A stretch of 64,000 nt of DNA from [Mycobacterium] nativiensis (GTDB lineage: Bacteria; Actinomycetota; Actinomycetes; Mycobacteriales; Mycobacteriaceae): positions 3,517,973 through 3,581,972 of the forward strand of contig NZ_CP083986.1 in assembly GCF_020172685.1 (NCBI RefSeq). Direction: 5' to 3'. Of this stretch, positions 48,072 to 57,643 are shown one piece after another. The translations under genes and the position numbers were made by a program. The notes under the pieces were generated by a model, which was not told the DNA's origin, made no database searches, and saw only the letters and a program-made list of their open reading frames with translations. Each line of letters opens with the position of its first letter. Positions within the stretch are counted from its first letter, which is position 1.

Positions 48072-49466
48072 ATGACCGAGCTACGGACACAACGTCGGGG
48101 CGTCATGCAATCGCTCACCGGGCTCAGCGTCCGCTACGTCGAGCGCCTGATGCCCGACCCGTATCTGTTCGCGGTGATCCTGACGCTCATCGTCGCCGGG
48201 CTGGTCGCCACGCGGGTGCGCGGAGCGTCGGCCAGCGGCATGCTGCAGGCGTGGTACGCCGGCGTGTGGGGTCCGCAGAACATCTTCACGTTCGCGTTCC
48301 AGATGGTGCTGATCCTGGTGACCGGCTACACGCTGGCCGAGGCACCGGTGCTGAAACGGGCCATCGTCCGTGTCGCGGGGTTGCCGGGCAACCAGGTGCA
48401 GGGGGCATTGCTCTGCTTCACCGTGAGTGCCGCTGCGTCCCTGCTGAACTGGGGCCTCGGACTGGTGGCCGGTGCGCTGGTCGCCCGCCAGGTCGCGCGG
48501 CGCTTCCCCGACTCGCATTTCGGCTATCTGATCGCCGCGGCGTTCATGGGATTCATCGTCTGGACGCAGGGGCTCTCGTCGTCGATCGCGCTGGCCAACA
48601 CCGATGCCAGCAGCCCCATCAACGTGATCCACAAGATCGCCGGATTCAACGTGCCGTTGAGCCAGACCATCTTCCAGCCGTACAGCTGGCTGTCGGTGTT
48701 GATCGTGCTGGCGGTGCTCGCGCTGGCGGTGCGGCGGATGGAGCCTTCCGAAAGCCTGGCCCCCGATGCCGCGGTGTTCGAAGATGAGGAAGCCGTCCAG
48801 CCGCCGCGCAGCAAGACGTTCGCCGAATGGCTGGAGAACCAGTGGATCCTCAACGTGCTGCTGTTCGGCGCGGGCATCACGTATTTCGCGGTGAGCGGTT
48901 TCGCGCTGAACATCTCGTCGATGATCATGCTGTTCACCATCACCAGCGCCCTGCTGCACCGCACCCCGATCCGGTTCATCCGGGCGTTCACCGGTGCGGC
49001 GAAGGTATCGGGCCCACTACTGCTGCAATATCCGCTCTACGGCGGCCTGATCGGCCTGCTCGCCTATCAGGGCGCCGAGGACGCCGAGCCGCTGCAGACG
49101 CTGCTGGCCCAGACGCTGGTGAACGGTGCGAGCCAGTACACGCTGCCGTTCCTGACGTTCATCAGCTCGGTGATCATCAGCCTGTTCGTACCATCCGGCG
49201 GCGGGCACTGGGCGGTGCAGGGGCCGATCGCCGTCGACTCGGCACTGGCGATCGGCCAGCACTCCCCCGCCTATCTCGGCTTGATCTCCATGGCCGTCGC
49301 CGTCGGTGAGGGCGTGGCGAACATGATCCAACCGTTCTGGCTGCTGCCACTGCTGGCGATCGCGAAGCTCCACGTGCGTCAGGTGATGGGTTTTACCATC
49401 GTGGCGTTCGTCATCGGGTTGACGGTGTTGGGGACGATGACGTTGGTTGCGCCGTGGGTTATGTGA
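48072..49466 (+). CDS. Short-chain fatty acid transporter (AtoE family)
   Basis: 464 residues, about 12 helices. AtoE features: YVERLMPDPYLFAVILTLIV at the start, SLLNWGLGLVAGALVAR, and FVPSGGGHWAVQGPI near the C-terminus. Predicted to import short-chain fatty acids such as butyrate or acetoacetate. The ATG at 48072 has GAGGAG upstream. Divergent from the small membrane-protein gene, with 71 bp between starts. Confidence 0.92.
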   Translation: MTELRTQRRGVMQSLTGLSVRYVERLMPDPYLFAVILTLIVAGLVATRVRGASASGMLQAWYAGVWGPQNIFTFAFQMVLILVTGYTLAEAPVLKRAIVRVAGLPGNQVQGALLCFTVSAAASLLNWGLGLVAGALVARQVARRFPDSHFGYLIAAAFMGFIVWTQGLSSSIALANTDASSPINVIHKIAGFNVPLSQTIFQPYSWLSVLIVLAVLALAVRRMEPSESLAPDAAVFEDEEAVQPPRSKTFAEWLENQWILNVLLFGAGITYFAVSGFALNISSMIMLFTITSALLHRTPIRFIRAFTGAAKVSGPLLLQYPLYGGLIGLLAYQGAEDAEPLQTLLAQTLVNGASQYTLPFLTFISSVIISLFVPSGGGHWAVQGPIAVDSALAIGQHSPAYLGLISMAVAVGEGVANMIQPFWLLPLLAIAKLHVRQVMGFTIVAFVIGLTVLGTMTLVAPWVM

Positions 49467-49478
49467 GCGGGGCGGGCG

Positions 49479-49865
49479 TCAGGTGTCGGTCTCGGCAATG
49501 CGCGCCTTGAACTCCGGGCACTCGACCAGCGGCGTGTGGGTGCAGGTGACGGCGTGGCTGAGGCTGTCGCGCATCCGGCTGAGCCGGGCGATATCGTCGT
49601 CGAGCTGGCTGGCCTTCTCGGCCATTCGGGCACGCAGTTCGGTGTCGTTGGGTGTGGCCTTCAGGAACCGCTCGATCTGGGCCAGGGTGAACCCGGCCGA
49701 TTTGGCGCAGCCGATCAGCGCGAGCCGGTCAAGCACCTCCGGCTCATAGGTGCGGCGGAGGCCGTTGCGCTCTCCCGAAGTGATCAGTCCACGTCGCTCG
49801 TAGAACCTCAGCGCCGACGATGCCAGGCCGGATCGATTGGCCACCTCAGCGATGTCCAGCAGCAT
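49479..49865 (-). CDS. MerR-family transcriptional regulator
   Basis: 128 residues. N-terminal winged HTH (LDIAEVANRSGLASSALRFYERRGLI, about 3-28; GLRRTYEPEVLDRLALI), then a coiled dimer helix. The C-terminal effector part holds two Cys in CTHTPLVECPEFKARI, so thiol or metal sensing is possible. Divergent from an esterase whose promoter carries a classical MerR site; the likely role is activating that gene on ligand binding. Confidence 0.92.
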   Translation of the reverse strand: MLLDIAEVANRSGLASSALRFYERRGLITSGERNGLRRTYEPEVLDRLALIGCAKSAGFTLAQIERFLKATPNDTELRARMAEKASQLDDDIARLSRMRDSLSHAVTCTHTPLVECPEFKARIAETDT

Positions 49866-49875
49866 TGTCCACTCC

Positions 49876-49906
49876 TTGACTTGAAGTGCGGTTCAAGTCA
49901 GATACT
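49876..49906 (+). promoter_or_regulatory. MerR-type promoter with 19-bp spacer and perfect dyad
   Basis: -35 TTGACT at 49876-49881 and -10 GATACT at 49901-49906 are separated by 19 bp, the overlong spacing that MerR proteins correct by twisting DNA. Between them TGACTTGAA (49877-49885) and TTCAAGTCA (49892-49900) form a perfect 9-bp inverted repeat with a 6-bp spacer. The promoter points to the esterase at 49943; the dyad centre lies 23 bp from the merR start, allowing autoregulation. Confidence 0.85.
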
Positions 49907-49942
49907 AGCGGCAGCCCCACCCCAGCGAAAGGAAACCCAGCT

Positions 49943-50875
49943 ATGCCGCTACATCCACAGGTTCAAGCGCATCTCGACCGACTGGCGGGCAGCAACTTTG
50001 CCGACCTGCACGATTTCACCCCGGAACAGGTCCGCCAGGGCATGCGCCTGATGACGCAAGCCCTGGGCCCGGGCGAACCCGTTGCCGGCGTCCAGGATCG
50101 TGTCATCGCCACCGACTCTGGTGAGTTGGCGGTCCGGATCTATCACCCACAGCCGGGCCCGCCGCGTCCGGTGCTCGTCTTCTTCCACGGCGGCGGTTAC
50201 GTACTCGGCGATCTGGACACCCACGACGGACTGGCCCGGGCACTGGCGAACCGCACGGGTCGCGTCGTCGTCTCGGTGGACTATCCGATGTCCCCGGAGC
50301 ACAAGTATCCGGCCGCGATCAATGCCGGCTTCGCCGCGACGAAGTGGGTGGCCTCGCACGCGTCCGAATTCGGCGGCGACGCAACGGACATCGCGGTCGC
50401 CGGTGACAGCGCCGGCGGCAATCTCGCAGCCGTGGTCGCCCTCATGGCACGCGACGCCGGCGGACCCGCCATCGCACACCAGGTACTTATCTATCCCGAC
50501 CTGGATTTTCGGCGCTGCAACGTCTCCATCCGGGAGTTCGCGGGCAAGTACGGCAACATCAGCCGGCCAACGCAGCAATGGTTCATGAACCACTACCTCA
50601 ACACCGACGACGAGAAGCTGATGGCGCACGTCTCACCGTTACTGGCCCCGGGACTCGAAGGACTGCCACCGGCGCTCATCATCACCGCGGAGTACGACGC
50701 GCTGCGCGACGAGGGTGAGGAGTACGGCGCCCGACTTTCGGCGGCAGGAGTTCCCACCACCGTCATTCGCTACGACGGCATGATCCACGAGTTCCTCCGC
50801 TGGCCGTTCGACGACGCAACCCGGGCGCTGGGCGACATCGCCGCCGCGCTGAGTGGGGCACACACAGTTCCGTAG
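49943..50875 (+). CDS. Alpha/beta-hydrolase of the HSL/Lip esterase family
   Basis: 310 residues from the ATG at 49943. Hormone-sensitive-lipase motifs: HGGGYVLGDLDTHDG (about 84-98), nucleophile GDSAGGNLAA (about 154-163), and the late Asp/His in EYDALRDEG and IHEFLRW. It hydrolyses short-chain esters. Expression is probably inducible through the MerR promoter upstream. It ends 22 bp before a strong hairpin. Confidence 0.9.
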   Translation: MPLHPQVQAHLDRLAGSNFADLHDFTPEQVRQGMRLMTQALGPGEPVAGVQDRVIATDSGELAVRIYHPQPGPPRPVLVFFHGGGYVLGDLDTHDGLARALANRTGRVVVSVDYPMSPEHKYPAAINAGFAATKWVASHASEFGGDATDIAVAGDSAGGNLAAVVALMARDAGGPAIAHQVLIYPDLDFRRCNVSIREFAGKYGNISRPTQQWFMNHYLNTDDEKLMAHVSPLLAPGLEGLPPALIITAEYDALRDEGEEYGARLSAAGVPTTVIRYDGMIHEFLRWPFDDATRALGDIAAALSGAHTVP

Positions 50876-50897
50876 CGCGCCAGGCACCGTCTCAATA

Positions 50898-50935
50898 GAA
50901 AGTGGCCCCCGGAGCGTTCTCCGAGGGCCACTTTC
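50898..50935. terminator. Strong hairpin between esterase and initiator tRNA
   Basis: GAAAGTGGCCC-C-CGGAG with its complement forms a 16-bp stem interrupted by one C/A mismatch, loop CGTT. On the minus strand it is followed by TTTC and a T-rich run, and it lies 5 bp after the tRNA 3' end, so it best fits termination of the tRNA. It can also stop the convergent esterase. Confidence 0.75.
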
Positions 50936-50940
50936 GTTAG

Positions 50941-51014
50941 TAGCGGGGACAGGATTCGAACCTGCGACCTCTGGGTTATGAGCCCAGCGAGCTACCGAGC
51001 TGCTCCACCCCGCG
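50941..51014 (-). tRNA. Initiator tRNA-Met (CAU)
   Basis: 74 nt without encoded CCA. Acceptor CGCGGGG pairs with CCCCGCT except C1/T72, the 1-72 mismatch of initiator tRNAs. The anticodon stem CTGGG/CCCAG has the three consecutive G-C pairs required for P-site binding, with anticodon CAT in the loop CTCATAA. The T-loop is GGTTCGAATCC. These features assign formylmethionine initiator tRNA rather than the elongator. Confidence 0.93.
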
Positions 51015-51110
51015 TCGGTAGATCCAAGGTTACCCAATGGCGGCGGCCACGCCAAATCCGCTGCTACAGGCACCCATTCCCGGCCGCGAACGCCCGGAAG
51101 GGAACCACTT

Positions 51111-54071
51111 CTACTTGGTGTTGTTGAACTTCTCCACAGCGTCGTCGAGGCGCTGCAACGCCGCCCCGTAGGCGGCGAAGTCGCCCTTGTGCTGGGTGTC
51201 GCGCAGCGCGGCGATCGCCGCGTCGATCTCACGCAGCGCGGCGGCCTTCGCCGGCGACAGCGCGGCGACGCTGCCCGCCGGCGGTGTCGGGGCCGGGACC
51301 GCCGCGACGGGCGCGGTAGGCGCCTCCGGCTTGGCCGCAGCCGCGCCGCCGTCGGTGGGTGCGATGTCGGTGGCCGCCGCACTGGCCCCGGGCCCGAACA
51401 GACCGGTCAGCGCGTCGGAGACCGTCGGCCCATAGCCGATCTTGTCGTTGTACATCATCGCCACCCGGATGAGCCGCGGGTAGGACGACGCGGCGTCACT
51501 GGCACCCGGGGAGGCATAGACCGGCTCGACGTAGAGCAGCCCGCCCTGGGCCACCGGCAGCGTGAGCAGGTTGCCCCAGCGGATGCGGTTCTGGTTGTCG
51601 CGCCCGATCACGCCCAGGTCCTGGCTGACCGCGGTGTCGGTGGTGATCGCGTTGTTGGCCAGCTTGGGCCCATTGACCTGACCCGGAATGGTCAGCACGG
51701 TGATCTTGCCGTAGGTGTCCGGGTCGGAACTGGCGGAGATGTAGGCCGCCAGATAGTCGCGCTTGAACCGGTTCATCGCACTGGTCAACTGGTAGGACGC
51801 CGAACCGTCCTCTTTGACAAGGTTTTTCGCGACGATATAGAACGGCGGCTGGAAGCTGCTGGCGGTCGGGTTCGGGTCCAGCGGCACGTCCCAGAAGTCC
51901 GACGTGGAGAAGAACGTCACCGGGTCGTTGACGTGGTACTTGGCCAGCAGCATCCGCTGCACCTTGAATAGGTCTTCGGGGTAGCGCAGGTGCTCGGCGA
52001 GCTCGGGCGAGATGTCCGCTTTGGGCTTCACCGTTCCGGGGAACACCTTCATCCACGCCCGCAGCACCGGGTCCTGCTCGTCCTGGGCGTACAGGTTCAC
52101 CGTGCCGTCGTAGGCGTCGACGGTGGCTTTCACCGAGTTGCGGATGTAGGACACCCGCCGGTCGGGCAGCAGCCGGTTGAACTCCACCTCTTTGGAGTCC
52201 ATGGTCGCCGACGACAGTGAGGTCAGCTCCGAGTACGGGTAGTTGTCCAGCGTGGTGTAGCCGTCGATGATCCACACCAACCGCTTGTTGACGATCGCCG
52301 GATAGACCGTGGAGTCGGTGGTCAGCCACGGCGCCACCGCCTGCACCCGGCCGGCCGGGTCACGGTTGAACAGGATCTTGCTGTCCGAGCCGATCACGTT
52401 GGAGAACAGGAAGTTGCGTTCGGCAAACTTCGCCGCGAACACGCTGCGGGCCAACCAGTTTCCGACGCCGACGCCGCCGGCACCGGTATAGGTGTAGTTC
52501 TTGGTCTCGGTGTTGGTCTCGTAGTCGTACTCGCGGTCGGCGCCGTTTCGCCCGACGATCGCGTAGTCCGCGAGGGTGTCGGCGATCACCGGCCCGTAGT
52601 AGACGCGCGGCTGGTCGAGATCGGCCGGCCCCTGGGAGACCACGCCGCCGTTCGCACCGACGACGTTGGCCAGAAACTCCGGGTAGCCGCCGTTCTGGTT
52701 GGGGTCGTTGGCGATTCCGCGCACGGTGTTGGCCGGCGAGGCGATGAACCCGTTGCCGTGGGTGTAGACGGTGTGCCGGTTGATCCAGTCGCGCTGGTTG
52801 TCGATCAGCCGATCCGGGTTGAGCTCGCGGGCGGCGACGACATAGTCGCGCAGTTGGCCGTCCTTGTCCCGGTAGCGGTCGATGGTGAGCTGATCGGGGA
52901 AGAAGTAGAAGTTCTTGCCCTGCTGGAACTGGGTGAACGCGGGACTGACGATGGTCGGGTCCAGCAGCCGGATGTTCGAGGTGGTCGCGGCGTCGGCACC
53001 CACCTGCGCGGCCGTCGCCCGCGCGTCGCCGCTGTAGTCGCGGTAGGTGACCACATCCTCGGTCAACCCGTAGGCATGCCTGGTCGCCGCGATCGAACGC
53101 GAGATGTACTCGCTCTCCTTCTGCGCCGCGTTGGGCTTGACGCTGAACTGCTCCACGATCAGCGGCCAGCCCGCGCCGACGATCACCGATGACAGCAGCA
53201 ACAGCACCAGACCGATCGCCGGAATCTGTAAGTCGCGCAGCACGATCGCCGAGAACACCGCCACCGCACAGATCAACGCGATCGCCAGCAGGATCATCTT
53301 GGCGGGCAGCACCGCGTTGATGTCGGTGTAGCCGGCACCGGTGAAGGGCTTGCCGGCGCGGGTGTGGCTGAGCAGTTCGTAGCGGTCCAGCCAGTAGGCC
53401 CCGGCCTTGAGCAGCACCAGGGTGCCGATCAGGCTGACCACCTGGATCCGCGCCGGGCGACTCAGGGCGCCGGCCCGGCCGGACAGCCGGATACCGCCGA
53501 AGATGTAGTGCGTCGTCAGGTTCGCCAGCACCGCCAGGAACAGTGTCACCAGCAGCAGCCCGATCACCAGCCGGTAGAACGGCAGGTCGAAGGCGTAGAA
53601 ACCGAGATCCTTGCCGAACTGCGGATCGGCGATGCCGAAGTCACCGCCGTGCAGGAACAGCTGGATGCGTACCCAGTAGCTCTGCGCGACGATGCCGGCG
53701 AGCAGGCCGACACCCACCGGTATCCCGAATCCGACCAGCCGCAGCCGCGACAGCACAACGGTGCGATAGCGCGCCACCGGATCGTTGTCGCCGTTGGTGG
53801 GTACGAACACCGGCCGCACCCGGAAGGCCATCGCCATCCCGGCGAACACGATCCCGCCGACGACCAGCCCCACCACCACGAACGCGATCAGACGAGTCAG
53901 CAGTGTGGTGACGAACACCGACCGGTAACCCAGCTCCCCGAACCACAGCCAGTCGACGTACCCGTCGACCAGCCGAGGCGCCACCAGCAGCAGCACGATC
54001 ACGGTGACCGCGCTTGCGACCATGATCCGGCTACGCGGGGTCAATTTCGGCATCCTCGCGGTGGGTCGCAT
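51111..54071 (-). CDS. UPF0182 family membrane protein (Rv3193c-like)
   Basis: About 986 residues from the ATG at 54071 (MRPTARMPK); one at 54077 would add two residues. Seven helices in the first 330 residues (for example [35 protein letters not shown]), then a large presumably extracytoplasmic domain with Asn/Tyr-rich motifs, and a C-terminal Ala/Pro-rich linker and short helix. Matches the widely conserved actinobacterial UPF0182 family of unknown function. It follows the PDZ-Lon protease gene in the same direction. Confidence 0.9.
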   Translation of the reverse strand: MRPTARMPKLTPRSRIMVASAVTVIVLLLVAPRLVDGYVDWLWFGELGYRSVFVTTLLTRLIAFVVVGLVVGGIVFAGMAMAFRVRPVFVPTNGDNDPVARYRTVVLSRLRLVGFGIPVGVGLLAGIVAQSYWVRIQLFLHGGDFGIADPQFGKDLGFYAFDLPFYRLVIGLLLVTLFLAVLANLTTHYIFGGIRLSGRAGALSRPARIQVVSLIGTLVLLKAGAYWLDRYELLSHTRAGKPFTGAGYTDINAVLPAKMILLAIALICAVAVFSAIVLRDLQIPAIGLVLLLLSSVIVGAGWPLIVEQFSVKPNAAQKESEYISRSIAATRHAYGLTEDVVTYRDYSGDARATAAQVGADAATTSNIRLLDPTIVSPAFTQFQQGKNFYFFPDQLTIDRYRDKDGQLRDYVVAARELNPDRLIDNQRDWINRHTVYTHGNGFIASPANTVRGIANDPNQNGGYPEFLANVVGANGGVVSQGPADLDQPRVYYGPVIADTLADYAIVGRNGADREYDYETNTETKNYTYTGAGGVGVGNWLARSVFAAKFAERNFLFSNVIGSDSKILFNRDPAGRVQAVAPWLTTDSTVYPAIVNKRLVWIIDGYTTLDNYPYSELTSLSSATMDSKEVEFNRLLPDRRVSYIRNSVKATVDAYDGTVNLYAQDEQDPVLRAWMKVFPGTVKPKADISPELAEHLRYPEDLFKVQRMLLAKYHVNDPVTFFSTSDFWDVPLDPNPTASSFQPPFYIVAKNLVKEDGSASYQLTSAMNRFKRDYLAAYISASSDPDTYGKITVLTIPGQVNGPKLANNAITTDTAVSQDLGVIGRDNQNRIRWGNLLTLPVAQGGLLYVEPVYASPGASDAASSYPRLIRVAMMYNDKIGYGPTVSDALTGLFGPGASAAATDIAPTDGGAAAAKPEAPTAPVAAVPAPTPPAGSVAALSPAKAAALREIDAAIAALRDTQHKGDFAAYGAALQRLDDAVEKFNNTK

Positions 54072-54134
54072 ACCCACGGGCCACGCTCCCTAAGGTCGGT
54101 TGTCCTGACGGGCCCCACTGTAGCCAACCGAATC

Positions 54135-55154
54135 TCAGCAGGACGGTGGCTGACCTCCGTCGGCGATGGTCTTCAAAGCGTCCACCGCTCGGGCCAGGCT
54201 GTCCACCTTCACCAGTTGCAACCCGGTGTTGTCAGATCGGGCCTCGTAGCAGTTGTCGGCGGGCACCAGAAACACCGTCGCGCCGGCCTCGCGGGCCGCG
54301 ATCATCTTGTGCGTGATCCCGCCGATCGGCTCGACCTGGCCGTTGGCCTTGATCACGCCGGTTCCGGCGACGAAGTTCGGCCCGGCCAGCTCACCGGTGG
54401 TGAGCTTGTCGATGACGGCCAGTGAGAACATCAGCCCCGCCGAGGGCCCGCCGATATTGGCGAGGTTGAACTCGACGGTGAACGGCGCCCACGGCGCATC
54501 CAGTACCGAGACACCCATAAATCCGTGGGCGCGGTCCTTGTTCTCTCCCAGCGTAATCCGCGCCGTTCCCGGTGCGGCGTTCTTGCGCCGGTAGTCGATG
54601 ACCACCGTGTCGCCGGGCTTGGTGTCGGCCAGCTTCGCGGTGAACTGCTCCACGGTGTAGACGGGTTGACCGTTGACCGCGTCCACGGCGTCACCGCGCT
54701 GCAGCGCACCGGACGACGGGCCCGGATCGTGCACATCGGCGAGGGTCACCGCCGACGGGTAACGCAGGTAGCCCAGGGCGGCGTATTCGGCGCTCTGCTC
54801 GGATGCCCGGAAGTCGGCGTTGTTGTCCTCGTCGACCTCCTCGCGGGACTTGCCGGGCGGATAGACCAGGTCACGGGGCATCAGCTGCTCGCGGCCGGAC
54901 AGCCACAGGGCCAGCGCCTCCCCCAGCGTGAGCCCGTCGCGCTGGGACACCGTGGTCATGTTCAGGTGCCCCGTCGTGGGGTGCGTCGCGGTGCCCTGGA
55001 TGTCGACGACCTGCTTGCCGTCGACCATGCCGAGGGTGTCGAAGGTGGGGCCCGGGCCCAGCGACACGAAGGGCACCGTCACCACCGCCAGCAGTGCGCC
55101 GAACACGACCATCGGCAACAGTGCCGCCAACAGCGTCAGAATCCGCCTGTTCAC
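54135..55154 (-). CDS. PDZ-Lon (S16-type) membrane-anchored protease (Rv3194c-like)
   Basis: 339 residues from the GTG at 55154. N-terminal signal anchor (RRILTLLAALLPMVVFGALLAVVTV), PDZ domain (about 120-205; GDAVDAVNGQPVYTVEQF) and Lon-type protease domain with catalytic Ser in GGPSAGLMFS (about 244-253) and Lys in GGITHKMIAAREAG (about 287-300). Probably acts outside the membrane. Divergent from the Rv3195-like gene with about 100 bp between starts that contain dyads. Confidence 0.92.
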   Translation of the reverse strand: MNRRILTLLAALLPMVVFGALLAVVTVPFVSLGPGPTFDTLGMVDGKQVVDIQGTATHPTTGHLNMTTVSQRDGLTLGEALALWLSGREQLMPRDLVYPPGKSREEVDEDNNADFRASEQSAEYAALGYLRYPSAVTLADVHDPGPSSGALQRGDAVDAVNGQPVYTVEQFTAKLADTKPGDTVVIDYRRKNAAPGTARITLGENKDRAHGFMGVSVLDAPWAPFTVEFNLANIGGPSAGLMFSLAVIDKLTTGELAGPNFVAGTGVIKANGQVEPIGGITHKMIAAREAGATVFLVPADNCYEARSDNTGLQLVKVDSLARAVDALKTIADGGQPPSC

Positions 55155-55175
55155 CCCGCGTATCGTAAACGGCCC

Positions 55176-55197
55176 CGGTCCGCAGGGCGGCGGACCG
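55176..55197. promoter_or_regulatory. Inverted repeat in the PDZ-Lon / Rv3195-like intergenic region
   Basis: CGGTCCGC-AGGGCG-GCGGACCG is a perfect 8-bp dyad. A second one, ACCGA-TACCGG-TCGGT, lies nearby at about 55227-55242. Both sit in the divergent promoter region and may bind a regulator of either gene; no protein is assignable. Confidence 0.4.
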
Positions 55198-55253
55198 CAG
55201 CTTTGGCGACGTGCGTGGCGCGTCGACCGATACCGGTCGGTACCGTTGGGTGT

Positions 55254-56657
55254 ATGGCTGATCTGCCCTTCGGTTTCTCTACTGGGGACGACCCCGACCG
55301 CGAGCGGCCCGGGGGACGTGATCCCCGTTCGGGCTCGGGTGCGGGCGATCCGTTCGGCATGGGCAGCGGTTTCAATATCGGCGACCTGGGCCAGATCTTC
55401 ACCCAACTCGGTCAGATGTTCAGCGGCGCCGGCCGAGTCGCCGCCGGCGGCCAGCCGGCCGGGCCGGTGAACTACGACCTGGCCCGCCAGGTCGCGGCCA
55501 AGTCGATCGGCTCGGTCGCGCCCGTCACCGCCTCGACCAACACCGCGATCGGCGATGCGGTGCACCTGGCCGAGACCTGGCTCAACGGCGTGACGTCATT
55601 GCCGGCGGGCACCACCAGCGCGGTCGCGTGGACGCCGGTGGACTGGGTGGAGCACACCATGGCCACCTGGCAGCGCCTGTGCGACCCGATGGCCGAGCAG
55701 GTGTCGTCGGTGTGGGCCTCGGCGCTGCCCGAGGAGGCCAAGAGCATGGCCGGTCCGCTGATGTCGGTGATGTCGCAGATGGGCGGAATGGCGTTCGGAT
55801 CGCAGCTCGGCCAGGCCCTTGGCCGGTTGTCCGGAGAGGTGCTCACCTCGACCGACATCGGACTTCCCTTGGGCCCCAAGGGAACCGCTGCCCTGCTGCC
55901 CGGCGCCATCGAAGAACTGGCCACCGGCCTGGAGGAGCCACGCAGTGAGATCGTCACCTTCCTGGCCGCGCGCGAGGCCGCGCATCACCGGTTGTTCTCG
56001 CACGTGCCGTGGCTGGCCAACCAGTTGCTCAACACCGTCGAGGCCTACGCCCGGGGCATGAAGATCGACATCCGCGGCATCGAGGAACTGGCCCAGGGCT
56101 TCGACCCGATGTCGATGAGTGACCCGTCGGCCATGGCGGAGTTGCTCAATCAGGGCGTGTTCGAGCCCAAGTCGACGCCCGAACAGCTGGCCGCACTGGA
56201 GCGTCTGGAGACCCTGTTGGCCCTGATCGAGGGCTGGGTGCGCACGGTGGTGACCGCGGCGCTGGGCGACCGGATCCCGGGCACCGCCGCACTGTCGGAG
56301 ATGCTGCGCCGCCGCCGGGCCACCGGCGGCCCGGCCGAGCAGACCTTCGCCACCCTGGTCGGTCTGGAACTGCGCCCCCGCAAGCTGGCCGAGGCCGCGG
56401 TGCTGTGGGAGCGGCTCACCGCCGCCGTCGGCGTCGACGCCCGCGACCAGGTCTGGCAGCACCCCGACCTGTTGCCGGCGGCCGCCGATATCGACGACCC
56501 GGCCGCGTTCATCGACCGGATCATCGGCGGCGACACCAGCGGCATCGACTCCGCGATCGACCAGGCGATCGCCGAATTCCAGCGCGAGGCCGGCAACACC
56601 GACGAATCCGGCAAGACCGACGACTCCGACGGCTCTGACGGCTCCGACGACAAGTAA
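55254..56657 (+). CDS. Metallopeptidase-like conserved protein (Rv3195-like)
   Basis: 467 residues. A Gly-rich N-terminus (FGFSTGDDPDRERPGG; FGMGSGFNIGDLGQIFTQLGQMF) precedes a helical core of the TIGR03624/DUF2342 type, with EAAHHRLFSHVPWLANQL as the minimal metallopeptidase-like motif. The tail is acidic and Ser/Asp-rich (TDDSDGSDGSDDK). The function is unknown. Lies upstream of the Rv3196-like and Rv3197-like genes, as in M. tuberculosis. Confidence 0.87.
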   Translation: MADLPFGFSTGDDPDRERPGGRDPRSGSGAGDPFGMGSGFNIGDLGQIFTQLGQMFSGAGRVAAGGQPAGPVNYDLARQVAAKSIGSVAPVTASTNTAIGDAVHLAETWLNGVTSLPAGTTSAVAWTPVDWVEHTMATWQRLCDPMAEQVSSVWASALPEEAKSMAGPLMSVMSQMGGMAFGSQLGQALGRLSGEVLTSTDIGLPLGPKGTAALLPGAIEELATGLEEPRSEIVTFLAAREAAHHRLFSHVPWLANQLLNTVEAYARGMKIDIRGIEELAQGFDPMSMSDPSAMAELLNQGVFEPKSTPEQLAALERLETLLALIEGWVRTVVTAALGDRIPGTAALSEMLRRRRATGGPAEQTFATLVGLELRPRKLAEAAVLWERLTAAVGVDARDQVWQHPDLLPAAADIDDPAAFIDRIIGGDTSGIDSAIDQAIAEFQREAGNTDESGKTDDSDGSDGSDDK

Positions 56658-56716
56658 TCGCCCGGCCTGTGGATAACTGATCGGGGCGGCCGCTTGGGCG
56701 TGACAGGGTCTGATCC

Positions 56717-57574
56717 GTGACCGCCCACGCCGCCTACGCCCTGGACCCGGCGCTGCCCGTGTTGCTGCGCCCGGACGGCCCGGTACAGGTCGGCTGGGAC
56801 CCGCAGCGTGCGGTGCTGGTGCACCCGCCGCGGGGCCTGAGCCCGGCCGGGCTGGCCGCGCTGCTGCGAGCGATGCAGACCCCGTCCACCGTCGCCGAGC
56901 TGCGCCACGAAGCCGCCCGGCACGGCACCGTGGACACCGCGCAGCTCGACGAGCTGCTGGCCGCGCTGGTGCGGGCCCGCGTCGCGGTGCTCGACACCGG
57001 CACCCCACGACCGCGCCGGGCGGCGTCGCTGCGGGTGCACGGCCGCGGGCCGCTGTCGGATCTGCTGGTCGAATCGTTGCGCTGCTCGGGTGCCGTGGTC
57101 CGGCGCAGCAGCCACCCGCACGCCGTGGTCAGCACCGCCGGCACCGATCTGGTGGTGCTGTCGGACTATCTGGTCGCCGAGCCGCGGCTGGTGCGTGAAC
57201 TGCACGCCGAGCGGGTGCCGCACCTGCCGGTGCGCGTGCGTGACGGCACCGGCGTGATCGGCCCGCTCGTGCTGCCCGGGAAGACCAGCTGCCTCGGATG
57301 CGCCGATCTGCATCGCCGCGACCGGGACGCCGCCTGGCCGGCACTGGCCGCCCAGCTGCGCGACACCGTCGCCCACACCGACCGCCCAACGGTACTGGCG
57401 ACCGTCGCGCTGGCGCTCAGCCAGATCGAGCAGGTGATCGCCGCGGTGCGCGGGATGGCCGCCGGCCGGCAACTGGCACCACCCCCGACGCTGAACGCCA
57501 CCCTGGAAGTAGATCTGTCCACCGGGTCGATCCTGACGCGGCGCTGGACCCGGCACCCTCTTTGTGACTGCTGA
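56717..57574 (+). CDS. E1/ThiF-like (TOMM cyclodehydratase-type) protein (Rv3196-like)
   Basis: 285 residues from the GTG at 56717. The N-terminal part is a RiPP-recognition-like domain (LPVLLRPDGPVQVGWDPQRAVLVHPP), followed by a ThiF/E1-like fold. Two cysteine pairs typical of TOMM Ocin-ThiF proteins are present: CLGC (about 195-198) and the terminal CDC. No YcaO protein or precursor peptide is visible nearby, so this is an orphan E1-like protein conserved in mycobacteria. Confidence 0.78.
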   Translation: MTAHAAYALDPALPVLLRPDGPVQVGWDPQRAVLVHPPRGLSPAGLAALLRAMQTPSTVAELRHEAARHGTVDTAQLDELLAALVRARVAVLDTGTPRPRRAASLRVHGRGPLSDLLVESLRCSGAVVRRSSHPHAVVSTAGTDLVVLSDYLVAEPRLVRELHAERVPHLPVRVRDGTGVIGPLVLPGKTSCLGCADLHRRDRDAAWPALAAQLRDTVAHTDRPTVLATVALALSQIEQVIAAVRGMAAGRQLAPPPTLNATLEVDLSTGSILTRRWTRHPLCDC

Positions 57575-57643
57575 CGTCGAGTCGGCCCCGCCGATTGGCC
57601 ACGCGGTGACCGACGACACAACGCCGTCATGGATGATGGACAC

